Part shown: positions 5,424-6,425 of the stretch, piece by piece
Layout: every line of letters begins with the position of its first letter
How positions within the stretch are numbered: position 1 is the stretch's first letter
From: Gemmatimonadota bacterium
Lineage (GTDB): Bacteria > Latescibacterota > UBA2968 > UBA8231
Direction of reading: 5' to 3'
Length of the DNA stretch: 6,425 nt
Assembly: GCA_026706505.1 (NCBI GenBank)
Contig: JAPOYQ010000605.1
Span: 12,041 to 18,465, forward strand
Program-made: the position numbers and the translations under genes
Notes under the pieces: generated by a model
What the model was told of the DNA's origin: nothing
The model's database searches: none
What the model saw: only the letters and a program-made list of their open reading frames with translations

Positions 5424-6425
5424 TTACTCTAGGGTATAAGTGCCCATGTAATTGACGTGGTCGCAGTCCTTGTCGGCGCTGGTGATATCGTCCCACGGAT
5501 CGGGGGCCACTAGGCCATCCGACTCATAGACGATCTTGAACTGGCCGTTCTTTTTGATCTCGCCGATATAGACGGGCTTGTGCAGATGGTGATTGCGCTC
5601 GTCCATCATCACTTGGCCTCCCGGCGAGTCAAACGCCAGCCCATAGAGCGCCGGTCGCACCTTTTCTACGTCGAAGGAACCAGCCTTTTCAACCGCACCC
5701 TTCCACAGATAGACCCCAGTATAGGCCCAGAGAATCGGATCGTCGGTGACGCGCTTTAGGCCGCCGGGCAAGCCGTTGGCTTCGCAGTATTTCTTGAAGC
5801 TCTTGACGAAATCCCGATTCTCTTTGGTGGCGACGGATTGGAAGTAGTTCCAAGCCGCTAGATGGCCAACCAAGAACTCCGTATCCATCGCTCGCAGTTC
5901 GTCTTCGGCCACTGAAAAGGCCATAATCGGGCACATCGCCGAAGTCAGCCCCTGGTTGGCGAATTCCTTGTAGAAGGGCACGTTGGAATCGCCGTTGATC
6001 GTACTCAAGACCGCGGCTTTACCATCGGCGGCGAAACTCTTGATCTTCTGCACGATGGTCTGGTAATCCTGGTGGTGGAAGGGCGTGTACTCCTCCATGA
6101 TATTCTCCTCGGGCACCCCTTGGTCGAGGAGATAGGCGCGCAGGATTTTGTTGGCCGTGCGCGGGAATACGTAGTCGGTGCCGAGCAGATAGAATTTCTC
6201 GTACCCGCCGCCTTCTTCGCTCATCAGATACTGGGCGGCTGGGATCAACTGCTGGTTGGGAGTGGCCCCTGTATAGATGATGTTGCGCGAGCATTCCTCG
6301 CCCTCGTACTGGACCGGATAGAACAGCAGCCCGCTGTTTTCTTCAAAAACCGGCAACACCGACTGACGCGACCCCGCGGCCCCGCATCCGAACGCCAACG
6401 CCCCCGCGCGGCCGAGCCACCACCC
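5424..6425 (-). CDS. urtA: Urea ABC transporter substrate-binding protein UrtA (5' end cut off by the window)
   Basis: This periplasmic binding protein catches urea and delivers it to UrtBC. The frame is open to the right edge, so 333 residues are visible; UrtA is usually about 400-440, so roughly 80-100 residues including the signal peptide are missing. A TTG at 6396-6398 inside the frame is not the real start, because conserved sequence continues across it. Landmarks in visible numbering are SVLPVFEE from 22, LLFYPVQYEGEE from 33, YTGATPNQQ from 51, LGTDYVFPRTANK from 81 and, near the end, NHHLHKPVYIGEIKKNGQFK and VAPDPWDD, all as in the UrtA/FmdD/AmiC branch of type I periplasmic binding proteins. 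The segment FGCGAAGSRQ at 12-21 replaces the usual F-G-C-W-T-S-x-S-R-K, an odd loss of a ligand-contact motif. The first ~20 visible codons are far more GC-rich than the rest. The gene ends 39 nt before the porin. Confidence 0.94.
   Translation of the reverse strand, partial: GWWLGRAGALAFGCGAAGSRQSVLPVFEENSGLLFYPVQYEGEECSRNIIYTGATPNQQLIPAAQYLMSEEGGGYEKFYLLGTDYVFPRTANKILRAYLLDQGVPEENIMEEYTPFHHQDYQTIVQKIKSFAADGKAAVLSTINGDSNVPFYKEFANQGLTSAMCPIMAFSVAEDELRAMDTEFLVGHLAAWNYFQSVATKENRDFVKSFKKYCEANGLPGGLKRVTDDPILWAYTGVYLWKGAVEKAGSFDVEKVRPALYGLAFDSPGGQVMMDERNHHLHKPVYIGEIKKNGQFKIVYESDGLVAPDPWDDITSADKDCDHVNYMGTYTLE

Noticed and set aside
6396..6398. TTG as the start of urtA
   Set aside because: The open frame continues to the window edge, and a binding protein needs a signal peptide and a first half-domain before this point, so the gene is simply truncated by the window.
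1..6425. CRISPR arrays, tRNA or rRNA genes, transposase or phage genes
   Set aside because: Neither strand shows spaced identical repeats of CRISPR size, tRNA cloverleaf motifs, or any frame resembling mobile-element proteins; nearly all of the window is accounted for by the urt-porin-ure genes.

Overview
The window is one minus-strand gene cluster for uptake and breakdown of urea. Read in the direction of transcription (right to left) it runs: urtA (periplasmic urea-binding protein, N-terminus beyond the right edge), an outer-membrane beta-barrel porin, urtB and urtC (permease subunits), urtD and urtE (ATPases), then the start of ureA (urease gamma subunit, cut by the left edge). All genes point the same way. 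Gaps are short or negative (39 nt, 122 nt, a 4-nt GTGA overlap, 13 nt, a 14-nt overlap, 10 nt), so a single transcript is likely. The promoter would lie right of the window, upstream of urtA, and is not visible. No stretch above 300 nt lacks a gene.

The source is a Gram-negative, moderately GC-rich bacterium, because there is a Sec-exported porin with a C-terminal aromatic residue together with a periplasmic binding protein. The sequence does not support a confident phylum; an uncultured environmental lineage is plausible but is only a guess.

The parts make a complete route. The porin would admit urea through the outer membrane, UrtA would capture it in the periplasm, UrtBC would pass it through the inner membrane driven by UrtDE, and urease (starting with UreA) would split it to ammonia and carbon dioxide/carbamate.

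The points worth a second look are: a strongly acidic BBP2-like porin placed between urtA and urtB; an 83-bp intergenic element in front of urtB with perfect 12-bp inverted ends and a core of GGTA-type heptamers; and a UrtA whose ligand-binding motif (GC-W-T-S in the usual family) reads GC-G-A-A in a stretch of very high GC at the window edge. I see no new defence or mobile system here.
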